From the NCBI GenBank assembly GCA_017996075.1, contig JAGOHQ010000015.1:1-12246 (forward strand): a DNA stretch of 12,246 bases. The letters run 5' to 3'. How positions within the stretch are numbered: position 1 is the first letter of the stretch; the number at the start of each line of letters is the position of its first letter. Positions 5,844 to 12,029 of the stretch are shown here, one piece after another. The DNA comes from Aliarcobacter sp. Lineage in GTDB: Bacteria; Campylobacterota; Campylobacteria; Campylobacterales; Arcobacteraceae. Below the pieces are notes generated by a model. That model was not told where the DNA came from. It ran no database searches and saw only the letters and a list, made by a program, of their open reading frames with translations. The position numbers and the translations under genes were made by a program.

Positions 5844-7568
5844 TCAAATTTTTTTTATAATTTCTCCCACTTTTGTTTCTTCGCTATATCTCATCAAAAT
5901 TATATCATCTTCATAAATTTTCATAAAAGAAAACATCTTAATAAAATTTTCTGAATCCATTGAAAATTTATTAACTTTAAAATAATTTAAACACTCCAAC
6001 ATAAATACTGATAAACTAGGATAAACTTTTGCTGTTTCTATATTTTTCTCAAAGGAACTACTATATTCTTTTAAAATCAGAGATTTTTTAGATTTTTCAA
6101 AAATCCCTCTCATAATTTTACTGTCTACACTATTAGCTTCTTTCAAAAAATTAGCATAAGCTTTCTCTTCCAGTTCCTTTTGAATTTCAGCATCCAAACT
6201 TTCTATTTCAGTCCAACTTCTATAGACTGGATTTTCCACTAAAACGGCTTCCTCTATCTGCTTATTTTCTTCCGTTCTTTTGTCTTTTTCTACTGATTTT
6301 CTTTGCCTTTTAGCTATATATTCTTCAGCCCAGTTATTCTTCAAGGCGTCCTTAAAATACTTAAGTGACGAAGTCTTTGAATATTGCAAAGTGTACTCCA
6401 AAGTATACCTCACATAACTATACTCATACTGAGCTAAAGCTTTTTTTATCTCTTTAGAAAAAGTTGTTAATTTTCTTAATTTTTCAGGAACTATTTCCAT
6501 AATTTTTTGATATTTTTCAGAATTTAATGTTGTTAATAAATCTCCACTTTGAGTAATCTCATCATGTTCTTCATGAGTTATATATCTATCAAAACTTGAT
6601 TTTTCATCATAAAAATTCTTCTGTTTAATCATGTTATGATGCTCATCAAAATAAAATACAAATTCTGTTGTATCAACTTTCCCTGTTCTCTCAATTTTAT
6701 AATCTGAAATAAAGTCATTATCCTTCAAATAAATACAAGAATTTTCAATAGTTTTTATAGCTCTAGAAACATTTTTCCAAGCTATAGGAATACGTCTAGC
6801 TATAAAATAAGCTGGCTTTTTCAACTCTAAACTGTTCCTTCTCCACTTAGTTATCATCGTAAAAATTGACCTAGTTATAGAATCTTTTATATTCAAAAGT
6901 TCTTCTGCATCAAAGGCAAGATAACCTTTTGCGATTATATTTTTATAAAACTCATCTGTAAAAGTAATTTTATAAATCTCTCTCACTCTTTTATCTATAA
7001 AAAAATCTGATTCATTGTTGTTAGCCTCTTTTATCGTTATAACTCTGTATGTAAACATGTTAGTATTTATAAGGTCATCGACCACTTGACTAACTTCATT
7101 TGAATAAAAAAGATTTTTAAACCTATACGTAGAGTTCGCCATCTTATCAATACTTTCTTTTGTCTTCTTATAAAGCCCGTTTTTCGTAGTTCTTGGTACA
7201 TTCAAATTATCCAAAATCTCAGAAATATTTGTATAAAAAGTCTGACTATACCCTCTATCTCTCATAATCTTAGTTAATGATATAAAAATTCTCTCTTCAA
7301 AATCTCCGGGTATCGACGAATTAAAAGCAGGTCTAACTTCCAAAAAAGACGTTTTTTCAGAATTAAAATAATACTTTCTTACTTGATTTTGCTTTATATT
7401 CTTATTCTTAGAAAAAATAGGATACTCAACAATATTCATTTCCAACCTAATTAAATCTCTATTTTTTTCTAACTCAATTAAAGAATCGCTTATATCTACA
7501 AACTCTTCAATTATCTCTATATCCCTCTCGAGGTCTTCTACCTCTTGATAATCATCGATTTTCTTCAA
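5844..7568 (-). CDS. Plasmid-type replication initiator (RPA/RepA-like)
   Basis: A 574-residue initiator that should bind the iterons upstream and open the origin. Residues about 45-290 resemble the replication initiator protein A family, with the typical IVEYPIF opening, the conserved region around ERIFISLTKIM and a winged-helix part through the repeated RSIFTMITKWRR region. A long extra C-terminus (about 300-574) has a charged linker (KRQRKSVEKDKRTEENKQ) and a helical tail of unknown role, making it longer than most family members. I place the start at a TTG (7566-7568) because GGGAGG (7576-7581) sits seven bases before it; the other in-frame start, also TTG at 7608-7610, has no ribosome site, and there is no in-frame ATG before residue 44. 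It leads the rep-parA-parB operon. Family assignment is from memory. Confidence 0.75.
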   Translation of the reverse strand: MKKIDDYQEVEDLERDIEIIEEFVDISDSLIELEKNRDLIRLEMNIVEYPIFSKNKNIKQNQVRKYYFNSEKTSFLEVRPAFNSSIPGDFEERIFISLTKIMRDRGYSQTFYTNISEILDNLNVPRTTKNGLYKKTKESIDKMANSTYRFKNLFYSNEVSQVVDDLINTNMFTYRVITIKEANNNESDFFIDKRVREIYKITFTDEFYKNIIAKGYLAFDAEELLNIKDSITRSIFTMITKWRRNSLELKKPAYFIARRIPIAWKNVSRAIKTIENSCIYLKDNDFISDYKIERTGKVDTTEFVFYFDEHHNMIKQKNFYDEKSSFDRYITHEEHDEITQSGDLLTTLNSEKYQKIMEIVPEKLRKLTTFSKEIKKALAQYEYSYVRYTLEYTLQYSKTSSLKYFKDALKNNWAEEYIAKRQRKSVEKDKRTEENKQIEEAVLVENPVYRSWTEIESLDAEIQKELEEKAYANFLKEANSVDSKIMRGIFEKSKKSLILKEYSSSFEKNIETAKVYPSLSVFMLECLNYFKVNKFSMDSENFIKMFSFMKIYEDDIILMRYSEETKVGEIIKKI

Positions 7569-7575
7569 AAATTTT

Positions 7576-7581
7576 CCTCCC
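7576..7581 (-). promoter_or_regulatory. Ribosome site that decides the TTG start of rep
   Basis: GGGAGG on the minus strand lies seven bases upstream of TTG 7566-7568 in the rep frame. A TTG start lowers initiation, which suits limited Rep synthesis. Confidence 0.65.
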
Positions 7582-7626
7582 AATAAGGCGCATAAAAAAT
7601 ACCCGTTCAACTATCAATTTCAAATT

Positions 7627-7643
7627 GCTAGTATTAAGCGTAT
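7627..7643 (+). repeat. Iteron 1, just downstream of the rep promoter
   Basis: First dispersed copy of the 17-bp iteron GCTAGTATTAAGCGTAT. It covers the first transcribed bases of rep, about 11 bases beyond the -10. Bound Rep here could block its own transcription. Confidence 0.85.
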
Positions 7644-7653
7644 TAACCCAAGG

Positions 7654-7682
7654 ATTATACCGCATGTACCAAAATAATGCAA
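7654..7682 (-). promoter_or_regulatory. rep promoter between two iterons
   Basis: On the minus strand TATAAT (7654-7659) is perfect and a weak -35, TTGCAT, lies 17 bases upstream (7677-7682). The start falls near 7647, giving a leader of about 79 bases before the TTG. Iteron 2 abuts the -35 on one side and iteron 1 covers the start on the other, a layout expected for Rep autorepression. Confidence 0.65.
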
Positions 7683-7689
7683 GGATTTT

Positions 7690-7706
7690 GCTAGTATTAA
7701 GCGTAT
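7690..7706 (+). repeat. Iteron 2, just upstream of the rep promoter
   Basis: Exact copy of GCTAGTATTAAGCGTAT, 63 bp from iteron 1 in the same orientation, eight bases from the rep -35. Confidence 0.85.
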
Positions 7707-7846
7707 TTTTATTTTTTATAGACAAACATAATAAAATCAAATATTAACATCACTTTTTGTAAAAAATTATAATTTATTAAAATTAAAAATTAATATTTTT
7801 ATAAAAGTTATTAATTAAACAAAATATTGATTTACATAAAATTAAA

Positions 7847-7868
7847 TGCTCGTTGAGCAGGTATTTTT
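7847..7868 (+). terminator. Short hairpin with T-run inside the origin
   Basis: TGCTC (7847-7851) and GAGCA (7855-7859) pair around GTT, followed by GGTA and a T-run from 7863. The 5-bp stem is short, so termination would be weak. The sequence also shares the GCT..GT and final GTAT positions with the iterons and might be a decayed copy. Confidence 0.35.
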
Positions 7869-7989
7869 TTTATTTTTTATTTTTTTGTTTTTTTTATAAA
7901 AAAAATATTAAAGTTATTTTTTTCACTACTAAAGTGATTTACTTTTAAAATAATTTTAATTAAAAAAATGTATGATTTCTTATAAAACT

Positions 7990-8077
7990 CAATAAAATCA
8001 ATTAAAACTCTTTATTCCAATATTAAAATTTTAAAAACAATTATTATTGAAAACTCATTAAACTATTGATTTTATTG
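7990..8077. repeat. Perfect 13-bp inverted repeat in the origin
   Basis: CAATAAAATCAAT (7990-8002) is the exact reverse complement of ATTGATTTTATTG (8065-8077), 62 bases apart and ending 9 bases before iteron 3. In so AT-rich a stretch chance is possible, but 13 perfect bases including C and G positions are notable. It could be a cruciform or host-factor site. Confidence 0.45.
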
Positions 8078-8086
8078 AAAATAATT

Positions 8087-8103
8087 GCTAGTATTAAGCG
8101 TAT
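8087..8103 (+). repeat. Iteron 3, dispersed copy in the AT-rich origin
   Basis: Exact copy of GCTAGTATTAAGCGTAT in the same orientation as all others, isolated between the rep-proximal pair and the tandem array. Its flanks (TT before, TT after) match iterons 1 and 2 more than the tandem copies. Confidence 0.85.
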
Positions 8104-8360
8104 TTTTTATTTTAATCCAATTATTACCATTCCTATTTTACATATTAAATACTTTTTATTCTTAATTTTTTATTGATTTAATTAAGTTTAAATATCAATT
8201 TATAAATTTTTTAAAAAACAAATTATACAAGTAATGATTTTTTACTTACTTTATTACTATTTATAAAATATTCTAATGAAATCAATATGTCTTTTATGTT
8301 TTTATGTTTTTTTTATAAGATTTATTTTTTAATATTTTTATATTTATATTTTTTAGAGAT

Positions 8361-8469
8361 GCTAGTATTAAGCGTATTGAGATGCTAGTATTAAGCGTAT
8401 TGAGATGCTAGTATTAAGCGTATGAAAATGCTAGTATTAAGCGTATGAAAATGCTAGTATTAAGCGTAT
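8361..8469 (+). repeat. Tandem iteron array, five copies at 23-bp period
   Basis: Five exact copies of GCTAGTATTAAGCGTAT start at 8361, 8384, 8407, 8430 and 8453, precisely 23 bp apart. The 6-base spacers are TGAGAT, TGAGAT, GAAAAT and GAAAAT, which suggests two duplication steps. About two helical turns per unit places Rep molecules on one face of the DNA. Together with the rep gene and AT-rich stretch this is the core of an iteron-controlled origin. Confidence 0.95.
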
Positions 8470-8701
8470 TTTTTGTCGGCTGGAGACCTTGATTTTAAAG
8501 GGCTGTAGGAACGCCTATAATAGTATTTAAATAGTATTAAATAAAAAACAACAACAAGAGTGGTGGTTTTTTTGATTAAAAATTAACTTAAAAAATCTCA
8601 AAAATTGGTAAAATAAAATCTTCAAGTAGATTGCACATAAAAAAACTCTATGATAAACTAATTTTAAAAATATTCTTCGAAAATAACCTGAGGAGTTTTA
8701 T
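8470..8701. other. Gap between iterons and the next gene: possible short transcript
   Basis: Just after the array is a GC-richer block (about 8476-8515). TATAAT at 8516-8521 with only a poor -35 (TTTTAA, 8493-8498) could start a short RNA, and an imperfect stem with A-run and T-run (8543-8573, arms of 13 with two mismatches) could end it. The remaining part carries the promoter for the gene at 8702. No coding sequence was seen. Confidence 0.3.
8631..8659 (+). promoter_or_regulatory. Extended -10 promoter for the 8702 gene pair
   Basis: TTGCAC (8631-8636), a 17-base spacer, and TAAACT (8654-8659) preceded directly by TGA, an extended -10. The start near 8666 leaves a leader of about 36 bases that ends in GAGGAG before the ATG. 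Confidence 0.5.
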
Positions 8702-9262
8702 ATGAAAAATTCAAATAAAATAATAAAACACATAAACGAAAATTTTGAAAAATTAATTGTTCCTGATGGAAATATACAGATTGGAATAAAATATCCATAT
8801 CCTATTGGTGAAAAAGGTGCGATAATGGAATTATTACCTGAAGGTCCTTATTTTATTAAGTTAGTAGTTGATGAATTAAACAGTGACGATATAAATAAAT
8901 TTCGAGAAGGAGATATTACATTTAAAGTTTTATTTAACACAGACAAAGCATATATACTGCTACGATTTGGAGAAAGTAACTTACTACATGAAATACTTTT
9001 TAACCCTACACTTTATAAAAATCAAGAAAATACTAAAAAAATTATGAAAGAAAGTAATTTAATTTACAGTGTTCTTATTGATGGAGAAAGTGAAAAGATT
9101 CAAGGAATAAAGTTATTTAATTTTCCATTAGATATTTTTGAAAAATTAACTTCAGTTTGGGAAAAAGCGTTTGAAAACAATAACTACACAGAAGACTTTA
9201 AGGCATATATGACAAATTTTTTTTCCGAAGATATTTCATTTTGGTGGGAAAATATAAATTAG
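8702..9262 (+). CDS. Unrecognised 186-residue protein
   Basis: I do not recognise this protein. It is soluble, without signal peptide or membrane segment, acidic, and rich in alternating strand-like segments in the first 125 residues (IQIGIKYPYPIG, FIKLVVDELN, ITFKVLFN, YILLRFGE), followed by a helical end finishing in aromatic SFWWENIN. The ATG is preceded by GAGGAG at good spacing. Its stop codon is part of the AGGAGG of the dCMP deaminase gene, whose ATG follows after nine bases, so the two are co-transcribed and probably coupled. It has no cysteine. Base composition is like its neighbours. Confidence 0.8.
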   Translation: MKNSNKIIKHINENFEKLIVPDGNIQIGIKYPYPIGEKGAIMELLPEGPYFIKLVVDELNSDDINKFREGDITFKVLFNTDKAYILLRFGESNLLHEILFNPTLYKNQENTKKIMKESNLIYSVLIDGESEKIQGIKLFNFPLDIFEKLTSVWEKAFENNNYTEDFKAYMTNFFSEDISFWWENIN

Positions 9263-9271
9263 GAGGATTTT

Positions 9272-9766
9272 ATGAAAAAACGAGAAGATTACTTAACTTG
9301 GGATGAGTATTTTATGGGTATAGCACTCCTTTCAGCCAAAAGAAGTAAAGATCCAAGTACTCAGGTAGGGGCTTGCATAGTTAATAAACATAAAAAAGTT
9401 GTTGGCTTAGGATATAATGGATTTCCTATAGGCTGCGACGACGATTCCCTTCCCTGGAACAGAGAAGGGAATTTTTTAGAAACTAAGTATCCCTATGTTT
9501 GTCATGCTGAGTTAAATGCAATATTAAACAGCATAAAAGATTTGCAAGATTGTGCTATCTATGTAGCTTTATTTCCATGTAACGAGTGTGCAAAAGCTAT
9601 AATTCAAAGTGGAATCAAGGAAGTTGTATATTTATCTGACAAATACCAAGGAACTGACTCAAATATATCTTCTAAAAAAATGTTTCAAATGAGCGGAGTT
9701 AGATTAAGACAGTTAGTTTTAGATAAACAAAAAATAGAGATTTCCTTTGATATTAAAGGTATTTAA
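9272..9766 (+). CDS. dCMP deaminase family protein
   Basis: A 164-residue zinc-dependent deaminase of the deoxycytidylate family, which makes dUMP for thymidylate synthesis. The zinc site is visible: His78 and catalytic Glu80 in CHAELNAI, and Cys103/Cys106 in [17 protein letters not shown] (27-38) and LGYNGFP (46-52) are standard for dCMP deaminases, and the length is usual. It starts at an ATG behind AGGAGG (9261-9266), which overlaps the upstream stop. It ends two bases before the convergent Nudix gene; a small palindrome TAAACT-TAT-AGTTTA (9764-9778) spans the junction and may end both transcripts weakly. A role in another deamination, as in ComEB-like proteins, cannot be excluded. Confidence 0.9.
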   Translation: MKKREDYLTWDEYFMGIALLSAKRSKDPSTQVGACIVNKHKKVVGLGYNGFPIGCDDDSLPWNREGNFLETKYPYVCHAELNAILNSIKDLQDCAIYVALFPCNECAKAIIQSGIKEVVYLSDKYQGTDSNISSKKMFQMSGVRLRQLVLDKQKIEISFDIKGI

Positions 9767-9768
9767 AC

Positions 9769-10431
9769 TTATAGTTTATTATATTTATCAATAAAATCTT
9801 TTAATATTGCAGCAGTAAATCCCCAAATAATTTCATTTTCATATTTGTAAAGAAAAATATCTCTGAATCCATTGGACCATGAAGTGTGGTATTTATCTGG
9901 TAAACCAAAGGATTTGGCAGGGAAAGTATTGATTTTATTACCATTGCTATCAAAAGTATGTGGGTGACTTTCGTGATAGATTTTGTAAATCTCAGGATTT
10001 TGATTTAAAAACCAATCCAATGGAATAAATAATAATTTTTGAACTTCATCAAGATTAATATTAAAATCATTAAAACTTGAAGCCTCAATAAATCCTAAAA
10101 AACTATAAATTATTGAATTAAAAGGAGAAATAAGAGTATCTAATTCATGTATTATGCTAATTCTATCAATACCTATACCGAGTTCTTCAGATGTCTCGCG
10201 AAGAGCGGTATAAGAAAAATTGGAGTCAGTTTTTTCATATTTTCCACCTGGAAAACAGATTTCATCTCCTTGTTTGATATTTGTGGCTCTTTTTTCAAAA
10301 ATTATATATAGATTTCCATCAATTTCACATAAAGGAATTAGTATGCTAGCTTTAAAAAAATCATCAAAATTTAGTATATTATTTTTATAAGACCAATTGT
10401 TTTTTATAAACTCTACGGTTAAATTTTTCAT
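9769..10431 (-). CDS. Nudix hydrolase, CoA pyrophosphatase-like
   Basis: A 220-residue Nudix hydrolase. The Nudix box runs from GGK (62-64) to RETSEELG (78-85), with catalytic Arg78, Glu79, Glu82 and Glu83. Just ahead lies EKRATNIKQGDEICFPGG, which fits the NuCoA motif that marks coenzyme A diphosphatases of the NudL/Pcd1 type. These split CoA or its oxidised forms into phosphopantetheine and 3',5'-ADP. I set the start at ATG 10429-10431, with GAGGGG about 8 bases upstream; a TTG five codons earlier lies inside that ribosome site. The gene faces the dCMP deaminase and is divergent from the tRNA cluster. Substrate is inferred from the motif. Confidence 0.8.
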   Translation of the reverse strand: MKNLTVEFIKNNWSYKNNILNFDDFFKASILIPLCEIDGNLYIIFEKRATNIKQGDEICFPGGKYEKTDSNFSYTALRETSEELGIGIDRISIIHELDTLISPFNSIIYSFLGFIEASSFNDFNINLDEVQKLLFIPLDWFLNQNPEIYKIYHESHPHTFDSNGNKINTFPAKSFGLPDKYHTSWSNGFRDIFLYKYENEIIWGFTAAILKDFIDKYNKL

Positions 10432-10475
10432 AAGTTCACCCCTCAAATAATTTATAGCATAAATCTAAAAAAATG

Positions 10476-10504
10476 TTGACATAAAAAAAAAATCGTGATA
10501 CCAT
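10476..10504 (+). promoter_or_regulatory. tRNA cluster promoter
   Basis: TTGACA (10476-10481) is perfect; 17 bases on is TACCAT (10499-10504), preceded by TGA, an extended -10. The bases around the start are GC-rich (CGGTCGCC), unusual in this window and reminiscent of growth-controlled stable RNA promoters. Confidence 0.7.
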
Positions 10505-10534
10505 TACATTCGGTCGCCAAAATAATTTACGTAT

Positions 10535-10622
10535 GCCTGGGTGGCGGAATAGGTAGACGCACAGGACTTAAAATCCTGTGATCTCTTTGATCGTGCGGGT
10601 TCGATTCCCGCCCCAGGCACCA
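10535..10622 (+). tRNA. tRNA-Leu(TAA)
   Basis: Acceptor GCCTGGG pairs with CCCAGGC; anticodon TAA at 10569-10571 in a CTTAAAA loop. It has the long variable arm of class II tRNAs and an encoded CCA. First gene of the cluster. Confidence 0.97.
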
Positions 10623-10642
10623 CTTTAAAACAAAATACATAT

Positions 10643-10719
<77 letters not shown>

Positions 10720-10725
10720 AAAATT

Positions 10726-10801
10726 GCGGGAGTAGCTCAGTTGGTAGAGCGTCAGCCTTCCAAGCTGAATGTCGCGAGTTCGACCCTCGTCTCCCGCTCC
10801 A
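10726..10801 (+). tRNA. tRNA-Gly(TCC)
   Basis: Acceptor GCGGGAG/CTCCCGC, anticodon TCC at 10759-10761, encoded CCA. The next tRNA begins after one base. Confidence 0.96.
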
Positions 10802-10802
10802 T

Positions 10803-10878
10803 GCGTTATTAGCTCAGATGGTAGAGCACACGACTTTTAATCGTGTTGTCACAGGTTCGACTCCTGTATAACGCACCA
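10803..10878 (+). tRNA. tRNA-Lys(TTT)
   Basis: Acceptor GCGTTAT/ATAACGC, anticodon TTT at 10836-10838 in a CTTTTAA loop, encoded CCA. Confidence 0.96.
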
Positions 10879-10906
10879 TTTTATTAATAAAAATTTTATA
10901 ATAGAT

Positions 10907-10983
<77 letters not shown>

Positions 10984-10988
10984 TTGCT

Positions 10989-11066
10989 GGATCTATAGCT
11001 CAGTTTGGTTAGAGCAACCGGCTCATAACCGGTAGGTCGTTGGTTCGACTCCAACTAGATCCACCA
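10989..11066 (+). tRNA. tRNA with CAT anticodon (elongator Met or Ile2)
   Basis: Acceptor GGATCTA/TAGATCC, anticodon CAT at 11024-11026, encoded CCA. The acceptor is fully paired, so it is not an initiator. Whether it is elongator Met or the lysidine-modified Ile2 that reads ATA cannot be settled by eye; the CCGG-CTCATAA-CCGG arm resembles some Ile2 genes. Confidence 0.9.
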
Positions 11067-11071
11067 CTTTT

Positions 11072-11146
11072 GGGGCGTTCGTTTAATGGTTAGGACTCCA
11101 GGTTTTCATCCTGGCAACAGGGGTTCGATTCCCCTACGCCCTACCA
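11072..11146 (+). tRNA. tRNA-Glu(TTC)
   Basis: Acceptor GGGGCGT/ACGCCCT (terminal G-T pair), anticodon TTC at 11105-11107, encoded CCA. Confidence 0.94.
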
Positions 11147-11170
11147 AATAATTTAATAATGTTAATGTGC

Positions 11171-11257
11171 GGAAGGATGCCCGAATGGCTAAGGAACCGG
11201 TCTTGAAAACCGGCAAAATCGCAAGATGTCTGGGTTCGAGTCCCAGTTCTTCCGCCA
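11171..11257 (+). tRNA. tRNA-Ser(TGA)
   Basis: Acceptor GGAAGGA/TTCTTCC, long variable arm of class II, anticodon TGA at 11204-11206, discriminator G, encoded CCA. Confidence 0.95.
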
Positions 11258-11260
11258 CTT

Positions 11261-11336
11261 GCCTTGATAGCTCAGTCGGTAGAGCAGAAGACTGAAAATC
11301 TTCGTGTCGGTGGTTCGATTCCGCCTCAAGGCACCA
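11261..11336 (+). tRNA. tRNA-Phe(GAA)
   Basis: Acceptor GCCTTGA/TCAAGGC, anticodon GAA at 11294-11296, encoded CCA. Only three bases after tRNA-Ser. Confidence 0.96.
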
Positions 11337-11339
11337 CAT

Positions 11340-11415
11340 GGTCCTATAGCTCAGTTGGGAGAGCACCTGCCTTACAAGCAGGGGGTCACAGGTTCAAGTC
11401 CTGTTGGGACCACCA
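11340..11415 (+). tRNA. tRNA-Val(TAC)
   Basis: Acceptor GGTCCTA/TGGGACC, anticodon TAC at 11373-11375, encoded CCA. Confidence 0.96.
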
Positions 11416-11421
11416 TAAAAT

Positions 11422-11499
11422 GGGGGCGTAGCTCAGTTTGGTTAGAGCGCCTGCCTGTCACGCAGGAGGTCGCGAGTTCGATCCTCGTCGCTCCCGCCA
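11422..11499 (+). tRNA. tRNA-Asp(GTC)
   Basis: Acceptor GGGGGCG/CGCTCCC, anticodon GTC at 11457-11459, discriminator G, encoded CCA. Last gene of the cluster. Confidence 0.96.
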
Positions 11500-11511
11500 T
11501 TTTAAAACACT

Positions 11512-11534
11512 ATCCAGTTTGACTGGATTTTTTT
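11512..11534 (+). terminator. Terminator of the tRNA cluster
   Basis: ATCCAGT (11512-11518) pairs with ACTGGAT (11522-11528) around TTG, followed directly by a T-run. It lies 12 bases after tRNA-Asp. Confidence 0.9.
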
Positions 11535-11561
11535 ATTTTTTTGATATTGTTACAATGCTCA

Positions 11562-11590
11562 TTGACTTACATGCCAAATTAGGATAAAAT
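11562..11590 (+). promoter_or_regulatory. Promoter of the STAS-like gene
   Basis: TTGACT (11562-11567), a 17-base spacer and TAAAAT (11585-11590), each one base off consensus. The predicted start near 11597 gives a leader of about 30 bases with AGAGGTG before the ATG. Confidence 0.65.
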
Positions 11591-11625
11591 GTATTGAAAA
11601 AATACATAGATTTAAGAGGTGCGCT

Positions 11626-11985
11626 ATGGAAGTAACATGGATTGAGCATAATGGCAGGAAAGTGTTATTCTCAAATTATGAAGGGTGTAAAACATCCGAA
11701 GAAATGATTGGTATTCTATATAAAGAAGCGGAAATATTAATGGGTCAAGAAGGAAAAGTCTTGGTTATGGCTAATTATGAAAAATCTTTTGGTTCTAACG
11801 AATACATGGATGCTTTAAAAAAAATTAGTGAAGAAGTTTTGAAAAATAAAATAGAAAAAACAGCAACACTTGGAATTACAGGTGTAAAAGAAGCCTTGTT
11901 TAAAGGGTATATATTTTTTTCGGGTCAAAAAAATGTAAAGCTGTTTTATGATAAGGATGAGGCGTTGGAGTGGTTAGTGGAATAA
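11626..11985 (+). CDS. SpoIIAA/STAS-like small protein
   Basis: A 119-residue soluble protein whose pattern of short strands and amphipathic helices resembles the SpoIIAA/STAS-like fold: strand VTWIEHNGRKVLFSNYEG, helix SEEMIGILYKEAEILM, strand KVLVMANYEKS, helix around YMDALKKISEEVL, strand TATLGITGV, then GYIFFSGQKNVKLFYDKDEALEWLVE. The last segment is typical of anti-anti-sigma-like or SEC14/STAS-like proteins that end in helix DEALEWL. No membrane segment or signal peptide is seen. Its own promoter and the terminator before it make it a single-gene unit downstream of the tRNAs. Ligand and role are unknown; the family call is by eye. Confidence 0.6.
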   Translation: MEVTWIEHNGRKVLFSNYEGCKTSEEMIGILYKEAEILMGQEGKVLVMANYEKSFGSNEYMDALKKISEEVLKNKIEKTATLGITGVKEALFKGYIFFSGQKNVKLFYDKDEALEWLVE

Positions 11986-12003
11986 ACTTTGAGTTAGCGC
12001 TAT

Positions 12004-12029
12004 AAATCTGAAAACATTTTAGATTTTTT
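12004..12029 (+). terminator. Probable terminator of the STAS-like gene
   Basis: AAATCT (12004-12009) pairs with AGATTT (12021-12026), extended inward by AAA/TTT with one bulged G, followed by a few more T. AT-only stem, so moderate strength. Confidence 0.5.

Larger units (their letters stand above)
7741..8360. other. AT-rich non-coding part of the replication origin
   Basis: No credible gene in this 620-base stretch, which is almost entirely A and T with long homopolymer runs. It is probably the DNA-unwinding region of the origin, between the rep-proximal iterons and the tandem iteron array. It contains iteron 3 (8087-8103), a perfect 13-bp inverted repeat (7990-8002 with 8065-8077) and a hairpin followed by a T-run (7847-7868). 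I found no clear DnaA box of the TTATCCACA type. Confidence 0.7.

Noticed and set aside
7552..7740. 62-codon minus-strand frame over the rep promoter
   Set aside because: It begins upstream of the rep promoter and crosses both iterons; only its last 13 codons could be translated from the rep transcript, and without a good ribosome site.
8361..8469. Regularly spaced repeats that could be taken for a CRISPR array
   Set aside because: Spacers are only 6 bases, identical in pairs, with no cas genes; the repeats also occur at the rep promoter. They are iterons.
8480..8520. Third copy of the hairpin-cluster repeat after the iterons
   Set aside because: Some words look similar (GGCTGTAGGAACGCC), but the arms pair over only three bases and the linker is missing.
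11106..11522. Open frames of 86 and 72 codons on both strands over the tRNA cluster
   Set aside because: They are translations of conserved tRNA sequence (Glu to Asp genes) without ribosome sites, a well-known false ORF type.
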